DNA of 40,640 bases, taken from Chloroflexota bacterium (GTDB lineage Bacteria; Chloroflexota; Dehalococcoidia; JACVQG01). Shown here piece after piece: positions 26,828 to 37,060 of this stretch (position 1 is its first letter; each line of letters starts with the position of its first letter). The translations under genes and the position numbers were made by a program. The DNA lies in contig JACQTY010000027.1 in the NCBI GenBank assembly GCA_016210545.1, positions 1-40,640 on the forward strand, written 5' to 3'. A model generated the notes under the pieces. The model saw only the letters and a program-made list of their open reading frames with translations, made no database searches and was not told the origin of the DNA.

Positions 26828-29141
26828 CTGCGGTTTCCTTTCCTTGTGAAGGTGTGTGGGTGGGTATCTCCACAACTATGAGCGTTCCGTGCCCTGGAGT
26901 CGAACTGACGCTCAATGTACCCGCCAGCAAGGCTGCTCGCTCCTGCATGCCTACAAGCCCCAGCGATTGCACCCCTTTGCCAGGAGCAAGGGGAGATGCC
27001 GCGTCAAAGCCCCGGCCATCGTCCCCAATGGCAGCCACTATCTTGTCACGCTCCATTCTCATTCGTATTGTGGCATAGTGGGCCCCCGAGTGTTTGATAA
27101 TATTGTGGACAGCCTCCTGGACAATCCGGAACAGAGCCGTCTCCGTGGGAATGGGAAGGGAACGATTGAACCCCTGGGCCTCAAAGTCCAGGCGGATGTC
27201 AACCGCTTCCAGGAGAGTCTTGGCATTTGAGCGGATAGCGGCTACCAGGCCAAGCTCATCCAGGTCTGTGGAGCGGAGACCGCGCATTATTTTGCGCATT
27301 TCATCCAGCACACGCACGGCGATTAGCCTGGCGCTGGCCAGCCTATCGGCGACTGCTGGCAATCTTGGAGACAACGTGCTCTCAGCAGATTCAATCTTCA
27401 TGATTAGTCCAGTCAGCGTCTGAGCACACCCATCGTGCAACTCCCTGGATATCCGTTTGCGTTCCTCTTCCTCGGCATTGATGATGGCGCTAAGAAGTTG
27501 GCCACGAAGCTCTTCCTTGTTTCTGGCCTCCTGGTACAGTAGTGAGTTCTCCACGGCCAGGCCTACATGGTATCCGATGGAATGCATCAGCTCGAAATCG
27601 CTATAGGTAAAGCATCGCTCCGCGGAATAGGTCACGTTCATTACGCCGAGCACTTTGTCTTTCGACTTGAGGGGCACGCTGACGAAACCGGTGGACCCTT
27701 TCTTGCTCGCCGCCTCCCGGGCCAGCACGGGACACTGGGATGTATCATTGACTAACAAAGCATGGCCGAATTGTAACACCTGGTGGCAGGCACAGTTCGC
27801 CGTATGGGAGGTGGCCTCCTGGCAACCGAACAGATTTGAATTGCCTACACAACTTGCCAGCTTGAACTCTTCCTTCTTCGCATCCTTGAGAAACACGCAA
27901 CCAACATCAGACCCCGTAATCTCCAGCACCTTTCGCGTCGCCCTGTTCAATATCTCTTCGAGGTCCAGAGACAGGCTCACGGTAGCCGCTATGGAATTGA
28001 GGGTCAACAACTCCTGGTTGCGAGACACCAGTTCAGAATGCGTTTTCTCCAGGTCGCGAGTCATGCTGGCAAAGGCGCCGCTTAACTGTCCTATTTCGTC
28101 CCGGCGCCAGATGGGCATAACAGCCCTGAAATCGCCGGTTGCCACCCTCGCGGCGGCAGATGTAAGCATCCTGAGGGGCCTCATCACTCCTTGCATGAAT
28201 ATCCACACCACCAGGAACATGCTCACCACTATGATCCCGCCGAGGAGCAAGAGCCTCTTCTTTAGCTGGTCCGCGATGGCGAAGGCCTCCTCCTCTGATT
28301 GACGGATAGCCACTCCCCACGGCGCGAAGGAAAGCGGGGCGAACGCGAGGACATCCTTGCGTCTTTCAATTTGATTTTCGGCGCCGTGGCATCTGTGACA
28401 GGTCCTGACTGTGGCCTTTCCTTCAGCCATCAACTGGGCGAAGCGGCCGGGGTGGTCACTCATCTCAAATGCCTGTGGAGGACGTCCGGGCTCTGTTCTG
28501 GCCAGTACCACACCGTTCATATCTACTATCTCGACATATCCCGTGTTGCCCAGGGTTATGGGCTTGATAAAACCTCCAATACTGGACATCTTCACATCGA
28601 CGGCCATACTCAAGGCCCCAATGTACCTGCCGCCCGGGTCTCGTATAGGGGCAACAGCAAACACCACGGGGTTGGTTGTCGCCGGAGCGTTTACCAAACT
28701 GGACCAAGCTGCCTTCCCGCTGGCGACGAGGCTCTCCACATCACCGTACCCGGGGAGCACCTGACCTTCAGCGTCAAATTGGTATAACTGCTGGAGGACC
28801 TTGCCGTGGCTATCAATAAGAAAGATACCCTGGCTGAAAATGCCTGTCTGTTTGGCCGTATTTATCAGGACCCTTGCCTCTTCCCGAAACTCCGGCTCCG
28901 TGGGCAACGAACCTCGAGAGGCAGCAGCGTCCCTCAGATGAATCAGGCTGTGATAGACTGTCTCGTCCAAATGGCTGGCCACGATACGGGACATGGTCAA
29001 TCTCTCCTCAAGGGTACGCTGGGTACTGTCGTTCAGAGATTGCACCCCCATAAGACTGAACAGGCCCAGTCCAAGCGCCAGGCTCAAGAACACAAGTAAG
29101 CCTATTCTTTTGGGGAGCGCCAGATTGGCCATGAATTCCAT
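26796..29141 (-). CDS. Membrane sensor histidine kinase (extracellular Cache-like, HAMP, GAF, HisKA_3, HATPase) with CxxCH motif
   Basis: 781 aa; TM, sensor with TCHRCHGAE, HAMP, Cys-containing GAF, RISRELHDGCAQTLTG H-box, IGDDGRGFD. Confidence 0.93.
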   Translation of the reverse strand: MEFMANLALPKRIGLLVFLSLALGLGLFSLMGVQSLNDSTQRTLEERLTMSRIVASHLDETVYHSLIHLRDAAASRGSLPTEPEFREEARVLINTAKQTGIFSQGIFLIDSHGKVLQQLYQFDAEGQVLPGYGDVESLVASGKAAWSSLVNAPATTNPVVFAVAPIRDPGGRYIGALSMAVDVKMSSIGGFIKPITLGNTGYVEIVDMNGVVLARTEPGRPPQAFEMSDHPGRFAQLMAEGKATVRTCHRCHGAENQIERRKDVLAFAPLSFAPWGVAIRQSEEEAFAIADQLKKRLLLLGGIIVVSMFLVVWIFMQGVMRPLRMLTSAAARVATGDFRAVMPIWRRDEIGQLSGAFASMTRDLEKTHSELVSRNQELLTLNSIAATVSLSLDLEEILNRATRKVLEITGSDVGCVFLKDAKKEEFKLASCVGNSNLFGCQEATSHTANCACHQVLQFGHALLVNDTSQCPVLAREAASKKGSTGFVSVPLKSKDKVLGVMNVTYSAERCFTYSDFELMHSIGYHVGLAVENSLLYQEARNKEELRGQLLSAIINAEEEERKRISRELHDGCAQTLTGLIMKIESAESTLSPRLPAVADRLASARLIAVRVLDEMRKIMRGLRSTDLDELGLVAAIRSNAKTLLEAVDIRLDFEAQGFNRSLPIPTETALFRIVQEAVHNIIKHSGAHYATIRMRMERDKIVAAIGDDGRGFDAASPLAPGKGVQSLGLVGMQERAALLAGTLSVSSTPGHGTLIVVEIPTHTPSQGKETADGQQNKGTDR

Positions 29142-29618
29142 GCAGGTGCGGCCTCTCGGTACTTGTTGCCCTCCAGATTTGGGGACTCGATAAAGCTCTG
29201 CTCCGGCGGGTGAACGCGTAATACTAATGGCTAATATGTTTGATTTGTTTGATACGATGGTATGCCTAAGTTAGAGATATTGTCAAGTTGGCCCTTCCGG
29301 GGAGGCCGGGGCCAAAGAGACTATGCAGGTTTCCACCTATCTGATACGGGACAGAGCGGTTGACCATGCCAACACCCCGTCCTCATGCCGCGAAGGTAGT
29401 CAAGAAGGGCTGGGCCATGCTACAATATCAATTGCGCCAGATACTTGTTCGCAAGTTGCTCCTGGTTTTCGGAAGCCAGCGTCGAAGAACTTTCACAATC
29501 TCCGTACGCTCTCCGACCACGCCGCGGCAGAAGGAAACCGTTGACAAAGCGTTCGCGAGGCATGCCGTGCTAACCAGCACCGTAGCGTGAGAGCGGAGTC
29601 TACGTATGACGTCCCGCT

Positions 29619-29709
29619 GGAGGGGTGACCGAGTGGTTTATGGTGACGGTCTTGAAAACCGTTCTCCGGTTAACCTGGAGCGTGGGTTCGAATCCCACCC
29701 CCTCCGCCA
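29619..29709 (+). tRNA. tRNA-Ser (anticodon TGA), CCA encoded
   Basis: GGAGGGG...CCCCTCC acceptor stem, ACGGT-CTTGAAA-ACCGT anticodon arm, long variable arm, GGTTCGAATCC T-arm, CCA end. Confidence 0.95.
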
Positions 29710-29751
29710 ATACGAATTGGGCGTTCCTTCGGTTGTGTCGCAATCATAGCT

Positions 29752-30207
29752 ATGAATATATGGAAACTCGTGCGCACTGTCACTGTATTAGAGGCGGTTG
29801 CCTTTCTTATGGCTGCTGTGTTACATCTTGGCGTGGGCATTCCGTTGGGATATTACGTGCTTAATGAGCCACGAATTATTCCGGCGACTATTGTTGAGGG
29901 CCTGGCCGCCCTCTTTCTCGGAGTCGGCGCGTATGCCGTATTCAGCCGCAGGACATGGGCATGGCGTTCAGTCCTCGCTGCCCACTCCTTTTCAATCGCG
30001 GGCGTTATTCTTGGCATGGTCTCGCTAGCCGTTGGACGTGGCCCTCGGACCGAACTGAATGACGTTTACCACCGTGTGATGTTGGCGGTGCTGGTAATGA
30101 TGCTACTGTTCACATTTACACAAAAGGCAAAGGTTTCTCTGCGTCATGTCCAGAAACAGAAACAAGTAACGTTTTCAAAACACCGGCCCAACGGCGCTAT
30201 GCGTTGA
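29752..30207 (+). CDS. Four-TM hypothetical membrane protein
   Basis: 151 aa, hydrophobic helices; stands directly after tRNA-Ser. Confidence 0.6.
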   Translation: MNIWKLVRTVTVLEAVAFLMAAVLHLGVGIPLGYYVLNEPRIIPATIVEGLAALFLGVGAYAVFSRRTWAWRSVLAAHSFSIAGVILGMVSLAVGRGPRTELNDVYHRVMLAVLVMMLLFTFTQKAKVSLRHVQKQKQVTFSKHRPNGAMR

Positions 30208-30336
30208 CCGGCTGTCCGAGCGAGACCAGTCGCTCCGGGCATCGAGTCCCCTCCGTTCCGAGAGTCCCATGTCGGGAGAGTCCGCCCGGGGGAGAAGTCG
30301 GACAGGAGGTCCCGAGGAGGTCCAAAGCTCATAGAC

Positions 30337-30696
30337 TTGGTGCGAGACAGCAGGCAAGGCTCCGACCGGTTCACTGAAGACCTCCCTTGTCCGGAATGCT
30401 TGGGCTGGGGTGAATACTACTCCACGTGCAGACACCCGCACTATGTCTGCCCGACCTGCCGTCGGGAGCAATGCCTTTACCGCTGGAAGTTTCCCATGAG
30501 GACCGAGGCGGAGGCCGTCCATTTCCTGAAGAGCGCCCAACTCGCCACGCAGAAGGCGTGCGTCATCAGGCTGGCGCCGACGCCCGGTGGCCCGAGGAGA
30601 TACAGGATATTTCCCGACGAAGAGGTATACCAGGACTACCTTCGCCGAGTCGGCGGCGAAGGTGGCAAATCCCAAATCCTGAATCCAAAATCCTAA
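30337..30696 (+). CDS. Zinc-ribbon-like hypothetical protein
   Basis: 119 aa; CPECLGWGEYYSTCRHPHYVCPTCRREQC. Confidence 0.5.
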   Translation: MVRDSRQGSDRFTEDLPCPECLGWGEYYSTCRHPHYVCPTCRREQCLYRWKFPMRTEAEAVHFLKSAQLATQKACVIRLAPTPGGPRRYRIFPDEEVYQDYLRRVGGEGGKSQILNPKS

Positions 30697-30761
30697 ACTC
30701 TAAACAGGCCCAATGACCAAAATTCACACCTATTGGATAGAAAGGTGGACAAGGCCATAAG

Positions 30762-31925
30762 ATGAAGATCCACGAATATCAGGCCAAACAGATCCTGTCG
30801 CAGGCGGGCATACGTGTCCCCAAAGGGAACGTAGCTGCTACGGCTGCGGAGGCGGGGCGCATTGCCGCGGAACTGGGTGGGCGGTGCGTGATCAAGGCCC
30901 AGGTACACGCCGGCGGCAGAGGAAAGGCCGGTGGTATAAGGGCGGCGACCTCGGCTGCTGATGCAGAGGGACTGGCGGCCAGGATGCTGGGCAGCAGGCT
31001 GGTGACCGCCCAGACTTCGGCGGAAGGAGCGCCGGTATCCAGGGTGCTGGTCGAGGAGACCGTTGAAGTCGCCAGGGAACTTTATCTGGGCATGACCGTC
31101 GATGGCTCGGCGATGGCCCCGGTGATGATGGCCAGTACTGCCGGCGGTATGGAGATAGAGGAGGTAGCTCACACACAACCAGAAAAGATCCTCAAGATGG
31201 CTATCAACTCGGTATCGGGCTTCCAGCCGTTTCACGGGCGGCAGCTTGCTTTTGGCCTGGGGCTGGAGCCGCCGTTGATGGCTCAGGCCACGAGCCTGAT
31301 GGCCAACCTGTACAGGCTGTTCGTCACTCAAGACCTTTCTCTGGCCGAGATAAATCCTCTCGTGGTCACCAAAGACGGACGCCTTTTGCCGCTGGACTGC
31401 AAGCTCAATATCGACGATAATGCTCTCTTCCGACGTCCCGAGTTGGCAGCCTTGCGCGACCCGCAGCAGGAGGACGCCCTGGAGCTTCAGGCCCTCAGCC
31501 TGGGTGTGCGCAACTACATCAAGCTGGACGGCAGCATCGGTTGCATGGTCAACGGGGCGGGCCTGGCGATGGCCGTGCTGGACCAGATCACATCGGCTGG
31601 CGGCCGGCCGGCCAACTTCCTGGACATAGGCACAGCCAACAACACTGAACGCGTGGTCAACGCCTTCAAGGTATTTAAGGCGGACACCCGGGTAAAGGCA
31701 GTATTGGTGAATATCTTCGGCGGCATGGCCCGGGTCGACGTCATTGCCCAGGGCATCGTGGAGGCCCACCAGCAGATGGACATCACCTTCCCCATAGTTA
31801 TTCGATTGGCAGGGACGAACGTGGATGCAGGCAAGAAGATACTGGAGGCATCCGGCCTCCGCTTCATCACAGCCAGCGACATGAAGGACGCTGCGGAGAA
31901 AGCAGTGAAGGCAGCCAAGAGATGA
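30762..31925 (+). CDS. sucC: Succinyl-CoA synthetase beta subunit (ADP/GDP-forming family)
   Basis: [56 protein letters not shown]. Confidence 0.93.
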   Translation: MKIHEYQAKQILSQAGIRVPKGNVAATAAEAGRIAAELGGRCVIKAQVHAGGRGKAGGIRAATSAADAEGLAARMLGSRLVTAQTSAEGAPVSRVLVEETVEVARELYLGMTVDGSAMAPVMMASTAGGMEIEEVAHTQPEKILKMAINSVSGFQPFHGRQLAFGLGLEPPLMAQATSLMANLYRLFVTQDLSLAEINPLVVTKDGRLLPLDCKLNIDDNALFRRPELAALRDPQQEDALELQALSLGVRNYIKLDGSIGCMVNGAGLAMAVLDQITSAGGRPANFLDIGTANNTERVVNAFKVFKADTRVKAVLVNIFGGMARVDVIAQGIVEAHQQMDITFPIVIRLAGTNVDAGKKILEASGLRFITASDMKDAAEKAVKAAKR

Positions 31926-32803
31926 GCATCTTAGTCGATAAGAACACCCGGCTTCTTGTTCAGGGCATCACCGGCGGCGAGGGCAGTTTCCATGCCCAGC
32001 GTTGCCAGGAATACGGCGCCAAGGTGGTGGCAGGCGTAACGCCAGGCAAGGCGGGGTCACAGGTTGCTGGCATCCCCGTGTTCAATACCGTGGAGAAGGC
32101 GGTCAGAGAGACCGGCGCCAACGCTAGCATTATCTTCGTGCCGGCGGCCTTCGCCGCCGACGCTATCATGGAAGCAGCCGACGCGGGCATACCGCTGGTG
32201 GTGTGCATCACCGAAGGCATACCCACCCTGGATATGGTGACCGTAACCGGCTATCTGAATCTGAGGGGCGCCCGGCTGATCGGCCCGAACTGCCCGGGGG
32301 TTATCTCGCCGGGAAAGAGCAAGGCGGGCATCATGGCTGGAGAAATACATATGCCCGGCGCCGTGGGAGTGGTCTCTCGCAGCGGCACCCTTACCTACGA
32401 AACGGTCGCTCAGCTAACGGCGCTGGGCCTGGGCCAGTCCACCTGTGTGGGCATCGGCGGCGACCCGATAGTGGGTAGTTCTTTCGCCGACATGCTTCAG
32501 CTCTTCCAGAAGGACCGGGCGACCAGGGCCGTGGTGCTGATCGGGGAGATCGGCGGCTCCAAGGAGCAGGAGGCCGCCGAGTTCATCAAGACCATGACCA
32601 AGCCGGTGATAGCGTTTGTGGCCGGGGCTACCGCGCCTCCCGGCAGGCGCATGGGCCATGCCGGGGCCATCATAAGCGGCAGTTCGGGGACAGCAAAGGA
32701 AAAGATGGCCGCACTCAAGGCAGCCGGGGCGCTTATTGCTCCCAGCCCGGCGCAAATAGGGGAGACAGTGAAACAGGTGTTGGGGAAGGATTCTCGCCGG
32801 TAG
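31922..32803 (+). CDS. sucD: Succinyl-CoA synthetase alpha subunit
   Basis: [54 protein letters not shown], active-site GHAGAIISG; 4-bp overlap with sucC. Confidence 0.96.
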   Translation: MSILVDKNTRLLVQGITGGEGSFHAQRCQEYGAKVVAGVTPGKAGSQVAGIPVFNTVEKAVRETGANASIIFVPAAFAADAIMEAADAGIPLVVCITEGIPTLDMVTVTGYLNLRGARLIGPNCPGVISPGKSKAGIMAGEIHMPGAVGVVSRSGTLTYETVAQLTALGLGQSTCVGIGGDPIVGSSFADMLQLFQKDRATRAVVLIGEIGGSKEQEAAEFIKTMTKPVIAFVAGATAPPGRRMGHAGAIISGSSGTAKEKMAALKAAGALIAPSPAQIGETVKQVLGKDSRR

Positions 32804-32834
32804 GAAGGGGCTGAGGACTACCGAAACTGTCAAC

Positions 32835-32871
32835 ACGGAAGGGGTGGCCACGACGGCCGCGCCTTCCGTTT
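32835..32871 (+). terminator. Putative terminator after sucD
   Basis: ACGGAAGGGGTGGCC-acgac-GGCCGCGCCTTCCGTTT hairpin. Confidence 0.7.
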
Positions 32872-32908
32872 GGACCAAATGACCTTATGCGCGGCCATAT
32901 GGCCCTCT

Positions 32909-33427
32909 TCACTGGAGTTGCGCTTTGTCTCCCACCTTTATGCCCGTTTTCTCGAACCATCCCTTGTTGACCTCAAGGGCTTTCCGGTACGGCTTTGCCG
33001 AATAATGGAGGGTCTCCGTCATTGGCTCCATGTCCTGGATATCCACTATGACACCGTCCTTGTCAATGAAGGCGATGGACAGGGGGATCAGGGTATTCTT
33101 CATATAGAACGGGATGGACACGGCCTCGCCATACTGCGTGAAATCGAAGAGCATCCCCTTGTTCTCCGGCAGGGAAGTCCGGTTCATCAGCCCTGTCTGC
33201 AACTGTTCAGGCGTAGCCGCTATCTCCACCTCCACGGTAAAGGCGCAGCCGTGCTCATTGGACATCACCATGGTTGGCACAGATGCATCGGGGCTGGTGG
33301 GCTGCGCCGGCGGGGTCCCATTTGTCGGGACGCTGGTCCGACTGGCGGCGGGGGTGGAGGAAATGGCGCAGGCCGATAATGCACCGGCCAGCGCCAGGGC
33401 GCCCAGGAAGTATACGAATTGCTTCAT
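32909..33427 (-). CDS. DUF192 family lipoprotein
   Basis: MKQFVYFLGALALAGALSACA; TPEQLQTGLMNRTSLPENKGMLFDF...IPFYMKNTLIPLSIAFID. Track start 33520 is likely too far upstream. Confidence 0.9.
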   Translation of the reverse strand: MKQFVYFLGALALAGALSACAISSTPAASRTSVPTNGTPPAQPTSPDASVPTMVMSNEHGCAFTVEVEIAATPEQLQTGLMNRTSLPENKGMLFDFTQYGEAVSIPFYMKNTLIPLSIAFIDKDGVIVDIQDMEPMTETLHYSAKPYRKALEVNKGWFEKTGIKVGDKAQLQ

Positions 33428-33449
33428 ACTTGTGCCTCCTTCAACCCGT

Positions 33450-35690
33450 TCAGTGCGGTAAGAGCGTGACGCCGGTAAAAATAGGGATCCCCAGCGGCGT
33501 CGCAACGTATCCCTTAACATACGGCTTTATCAGGTAGTAAGCCTGACCATACCACAAGGGTATGGTAGCAGCGTCGTCGATGAGCTTCTGCTCCGCCTCG
33601 TTGTAGATGGTCATTCGTAACTTGCTGTCTCTCTCGCCCGCCGCCCGGTCCAGCAAAGCGTCAATGGAGGGATTGTCGTAGTCACCTGTGTTCTCCTCAT
33701 TGCCCTTGTGGAACAGTACATCGAGGAAGTTCTGCGGGTCGGGGTAGTCAGCAATCCAACCGCTGTCGTACAGCTCATTCTTTTCTTTCTTCAGGCTGTA
33801 GAAAAAAACGCTCGGCTCCAGTAGCCGGACGCTAACCTCCACCCCCAGGTTCGTTCGCCACTGGTCAGCCACGGCGCCGATCGCCTGCGAGAGGTCGCCG
33901 CCCTCGCCGGCGGCAGTAATAGTTATGGGCGGCAACTGGCTGGCATCTTTGTACCGGGATGCCGCCAGGCTAGCCTTCGCCGCCGCCGGGTCGAAGGCCA
34001 GCGGCTTCAAATTGGGGTTGTAGCCGGGCATCCCCGGCGGAAGTATGCCGTCGGCCCTGGCCACATTGCCTCGCAGCACGCGGCCGACGACCTTGTTCTT
34101 GTCGATAGCCTGGACGAAGGCCCTCCGGACCAGCGGGTCATCGAAAGGCGGCTTGCCGTGATTGAAGCCGAGGTAGAACACACTGAGCTCCGGCACAATC
34201 TTCAGCTCCTTGTTGAGAGGGTTCGACTCGTCCTTGGCCCTATCTATGTTCCCGCCGCCTATCTCCACCACATCGATGTCCCCGCTCTCATACATCATCA
34301 TAGGTATGCCAGCGAACAGGCGAAACACGATGTAGTTCAGGCTGGATGGTTGCCTGTAATAGTCTGTGTTTCTTTCCAGGATGACCAACTCGTCCGGTAG
34401 CCACTGCTTCATCTTGAAAGGACCGGTGCCGTTGGGTTTGCGCCACCACTCCTTGCCTCCGGACTGCACACTATCTCTGTCTACAACATAGGCTACGGGG
34501 TAGAAAAGCTTGGCCACGAAGTAGGTCCTGGGGGCGTCGATAGTGACTTCCAGGGTATAGTCGTCCTTGACTTTGACCCCGCTCAACTCCCTGGCTTTGC
34601 CCTCCAGCATGTCCTTGACCCCGATGATGTCACCCAGGTAGGTAGAAGCCGTTTGCGAACCAGTCTGCGGCTGGGCAGCGCGTTCCCAGGAGTACTTTAT
34701 GTCCGCTGCTTTGACGGCCCTGCCGCTATGGAACTTCACATTCTTTCTGAGGAAGAAGGTGTAGGTACGGCCGTCGGGGCTGACCTCCCATCTTTCGGCT
34801 ATGTCAGGCGCCAGATTCATATCCTTGTCATAGCTCACCAGGCCGCTGAAAACCTGGGTTACGTACCTGTGGGAGCGCGTCTCCCTGGACAACGCCGGGT
34901 CCAGGGTAGTGGGCCCGTCATCCGCCAGGGTGAGGGCCTGACTGCGCGGCACCCCGAACGGCTGCGACTCCTTGAGTTGGAAACTGGCAATTATTGCGTC
35001 TATCGCCGGGCGCTCGCGCTCAAAGGCAACCTGGGTCCCAATCACATCGATCTCATAGATCTCGGCGCCTCGAGCGACAAGCACGATACGCGCCCTGGAA
35101 GGCGCGGCGGGGGTCGTCCAGGTAAATTCCACGAAGTAGGCCGGCGCGCCGGCGATAACGAGTTCCGCTTCCCCGACCTGCGCGAAGTTGGCGACGGACC
35201 CTTTCACGCTATCCACGATTGAGGTTGCCTGCTCCTTAAGAGTGGTGACCGCAGACATGAAATCAACGGAGACCCGCACAAATGGCGACTGTCCGGGTGC
35301 GGTGACTTGCACCGCTGGAGAACGCTGGCCTGTTTCTCTTCTTGTCCAACTAGATGGAAACCGGATGGAGAAACCATACGTTGAGTTCTCGTAGGAGCCA
35401 CCCAGGCTAACCGCTGCCGGAGGAGGGGCTGGCGCCGGGGTCGCAGGCCCCGCCGTTGGCGCCGGGGTGACAATAGGGCCAGGCGTCGGCGACGGACCAG
35501 CCGGAGCGGGAGTAGCCGGGACCGTGGTGGGCGGAGGCGCTGCGGTCGGAACAGGCGTTGGTGCAGGTGAAGGCGTAGGCTCCTTGCGAGAAACACAGCC
35601 CGTAAACAATAGCAAGGCTACCAGAACAATGACCCCCGCTGCATGAATGGCCGGCAATCGCCTCTTTGGGATCGTCTTGGTGGCGTTCAT
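33450..35690 (-). CDS. Lipoprotein with PsbP-like domain fused to ABC solute-binding protein family 5 domain
   Basis: 746 aa; lipobox LLLFTGC, Pro/Thr/Ala linker, ENSTYGFSIRFPSSWTRRE, then SBP_5 (AERWEVSPDGRTYTFFLRKNVKFHSGRAVKAADIKYSWERA). Confidence 0.85.
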   Translation of the reverse strand: MNATKTIPKRRLPAIHAAGVIVLVALLLFTGCVSRKEPTPSPAPTPVPTAAPPPTTVPATPAPAGPSPTPGPIVTPAPTAGPATPAPAPPPAAVSLGGSYENSTYGFSIRFPSSWTRRETGQRSPAVQVTAPGQSPFVRVSVDFMSAVTTLKEQATSIVDSVKGSVANFAQVGEAELVIAGAPAYFVEFTWTTPAAPSRARIVLVARGAEIYEIDVIGTQVAFERERPAIDAIIASFQLKESQPFGVPRSQALTLADDGPTTLDPALSRETRSHRYVTQVFSGLVSYDKDMNLAPDIAERWEVSPDGRTYTFFLRKNVKFHSGRAVKAADIKYSWERAAQPQTGSQTASTYLGDIIGVKDMLEGKARELSGVKVKDDYTLEVTIDAPRTYFVAKLFYPVAYVVDRDSVQSGGKEWWRKPNGTGPFKMKQWLPDELVILERNTDYYRQPSSLNYIVFRLFAGIPMMMYESGDIDVVEIGGGNIDRAKDESNPLNKELKIVPELSVFYLGFNHGKPPFDDPLVRRAFVQAIDKNKVVGRVLRGNVARADGILPPGMPGYNPNLKPLAFDPAAAKASLAASRYKDASQLPPITITAAGEGGDLSQAIGAVADQWRTNLGVEVSVRLLEPSVFFYSLKKEKNELYDSGWIADYPDPQNFLDVLFHKGNEENTGDYDNPSIDALLDRAAGERDSKLRMTIYNEAEQKLIDDAATIPLWYGQAYYLIKPYVKGYVATPLGIPIFTGVTLLPH

Positions 35691-37060
35691 CTACGTCCCC
35701 TCCTGGTCCAACCAAACACGGAAACCCCCGAGGCGACTGCGCCAAGGGCCGCGGCCACTCCGGGCCACCCGGGTATCCCTATAGCGGGACCGGCCGTCAT
35801 AGCTGGCGTCAGCGCCGGGCCCGCGGGCTGCGGGATGGGCGCGGAACGGGGCGCGACAGGCTGGGGGGCGGAGGCCCGCCCAGGCGCTGCCGCTGGCCTC
35901 GGCGGCGCGCCCACACTCGCCCGCCATTGGGCATCAAACGTGTCCGTATCCAGACCGTAGACCTTGGTCATGGCCTCATCGTCTGTCAGCCCTTCCTTGA
36001 ACCCTGCAAGGAAAGCCATGAACTTATCGTTCCCATACTTGGTGATAAGGTGTCTCACCATGCTATAGCTTTCTGCGTAGGAAAGAAGCGCCTGGTCGGG
36101 AGAGGCGGGGAAGGGGCCGGATAACGTACGAGCCGAGAAGAGCGTGTTCCTGGCGATGGCTTGCTCAAGGCGCCGCTGCTGGCTTGCCTCCAATTCACCT
36201 TCAGCATAGACCGACCGTCCCTCGTTCGCCCAGGTAGGCGGCTGGCCATAGCAGTTTCGAGTCTGTTGGAACGTGAGGACATGGGCCAACTCGTGGGCCA
36301 CTGTCTTCTGCCCCCAGTCCAGTTGCGAGGTGGGTACGCCGATGGCGATTATGCCATAATCCGGAAAGGCTACTCCGCCCTCCCATGTTGGGGCGAACAC
36401 CCGGGCGGACTGCAGGGCGTCAGTGCTGGCATAAATGTAGATTTTGGCCGGTCGCTCCAGCCTGGCGCCTGGCGCAACCCTTTTCAGGGCGTCGCTGCCC
36501 GCCGACAGCAGGCTGTTGGCAAATTTCTGATCGCCTTCATACCAGTAAAGGGTAATCTGGCCATCGGAGACGTTCTTCCACGCGAACCGGGAGTCCTCGA
36601 ATATGGCGGATGCCCAAGGCGTTTCCAGTCGCTGTCCTTTGGCGTTGACGATGAGCCAGCTATACTGCAATCTCGCTCCCGGCGGCAGCCCACCGGTCTT
36701 CTTCATCTGCCACGTCCAGGTGGTATCCACCCTTGGCGCAGGGTTGAACTCGGGCCAGGCCTCGTTGGTGATGCTGGCCACACAGGTCGTGCGCTCCAGA
36801 CGGTAGCGGATGGCCAGCTTAGTTATGTCAGCGTTGCTCTGGGCCCGGAGCCTGAAGTTGAAGGCGGCAGGATAGTCAACTCTGACAGATGTGTCGTTGA
36901 CCTCGATAGGGGTCTGGGCAACGGCCGGCCCGGAGAGCGCCGCGGGCACAAGCCACGCGGCTATCAGGGCCATGAACAGCCACATTCTCCAGCCTACGAA
37001 GCGCTCATGTTGCCTTGTTCCTGACGATAAGCCGAACAACCTGAGAAATGCTCTACTCAT
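35687..37060 (-). CDS. Peptidase MA-like gluzincin metalloprotease with signal peptide and C-terminal hydrophobic anchor
   Basis: TVAHELAHVLTFQQ ... PTWANEGRSVYAEG; Pro-rich stretch; C-terminal PGWPGVAAALGAVASGVSVFGWTRRGRR. Confidence 0.82.
   Translation of the reverse strand: MSRAFLRLFGLSSGTRQHERFVGWRMWLFMALIAAWLVPAALSGPAVAQTPIEVNDTSVRVDYPAAFNFRLRAQSNADITKLAIRYRLERTTCVASITNEAWPEFNPAPRVDTTWTWQMKKTGGLPPGARLQYSWLIVNAKGQRLETPWASAIFEDSRFAWKNVSDGQITLYWYEGDQKFANSLLSAGSDALKRVAPGARLERPAKIYIYASTDALQSARVFAPTWEGGVAFPDYGIIAIGVPTSQLDWGQKTVAHELAHVLTFQQTRNCYGQPPTWANEGRSVYAEGELEASQQRRLEQAIARNTLFSARTLSGPFPASPDQALLSYAESYSMVRHLITKYGNDKFMAFLAGFKEGLTDDEAMTKVYGLDTDTFDAQWRASVGAPPRPAAAPGRASAPQPVAPRSAPIPQPAGPALTPAMTAGPAIGIPGWPGVAAALGAVASGVSVFGWTRRGRR

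Noticed and set aside
30183-30215. attC-like sequence GGCCCAACGGCGCTATGCGTTGACCGG after the 29752 gene, suggesting an integron cassette
   Set aside because: RYYYAAC-like half is present but the GTTRRRY half is not matched and the spacing is far too short; no integrase or further cassettes.
29619-30762. tRNA-Ser as an integration site for a genomic island
   Set aside because: No integrase and no second copy of the tRNA 3' end found in the window; only two small hypothetical genes before sucC.
30693-31769. 358-aa minus-strand ORF opposite sucC
   Set aside because: Shadow ORF in high-GC DNA with no domain signature.
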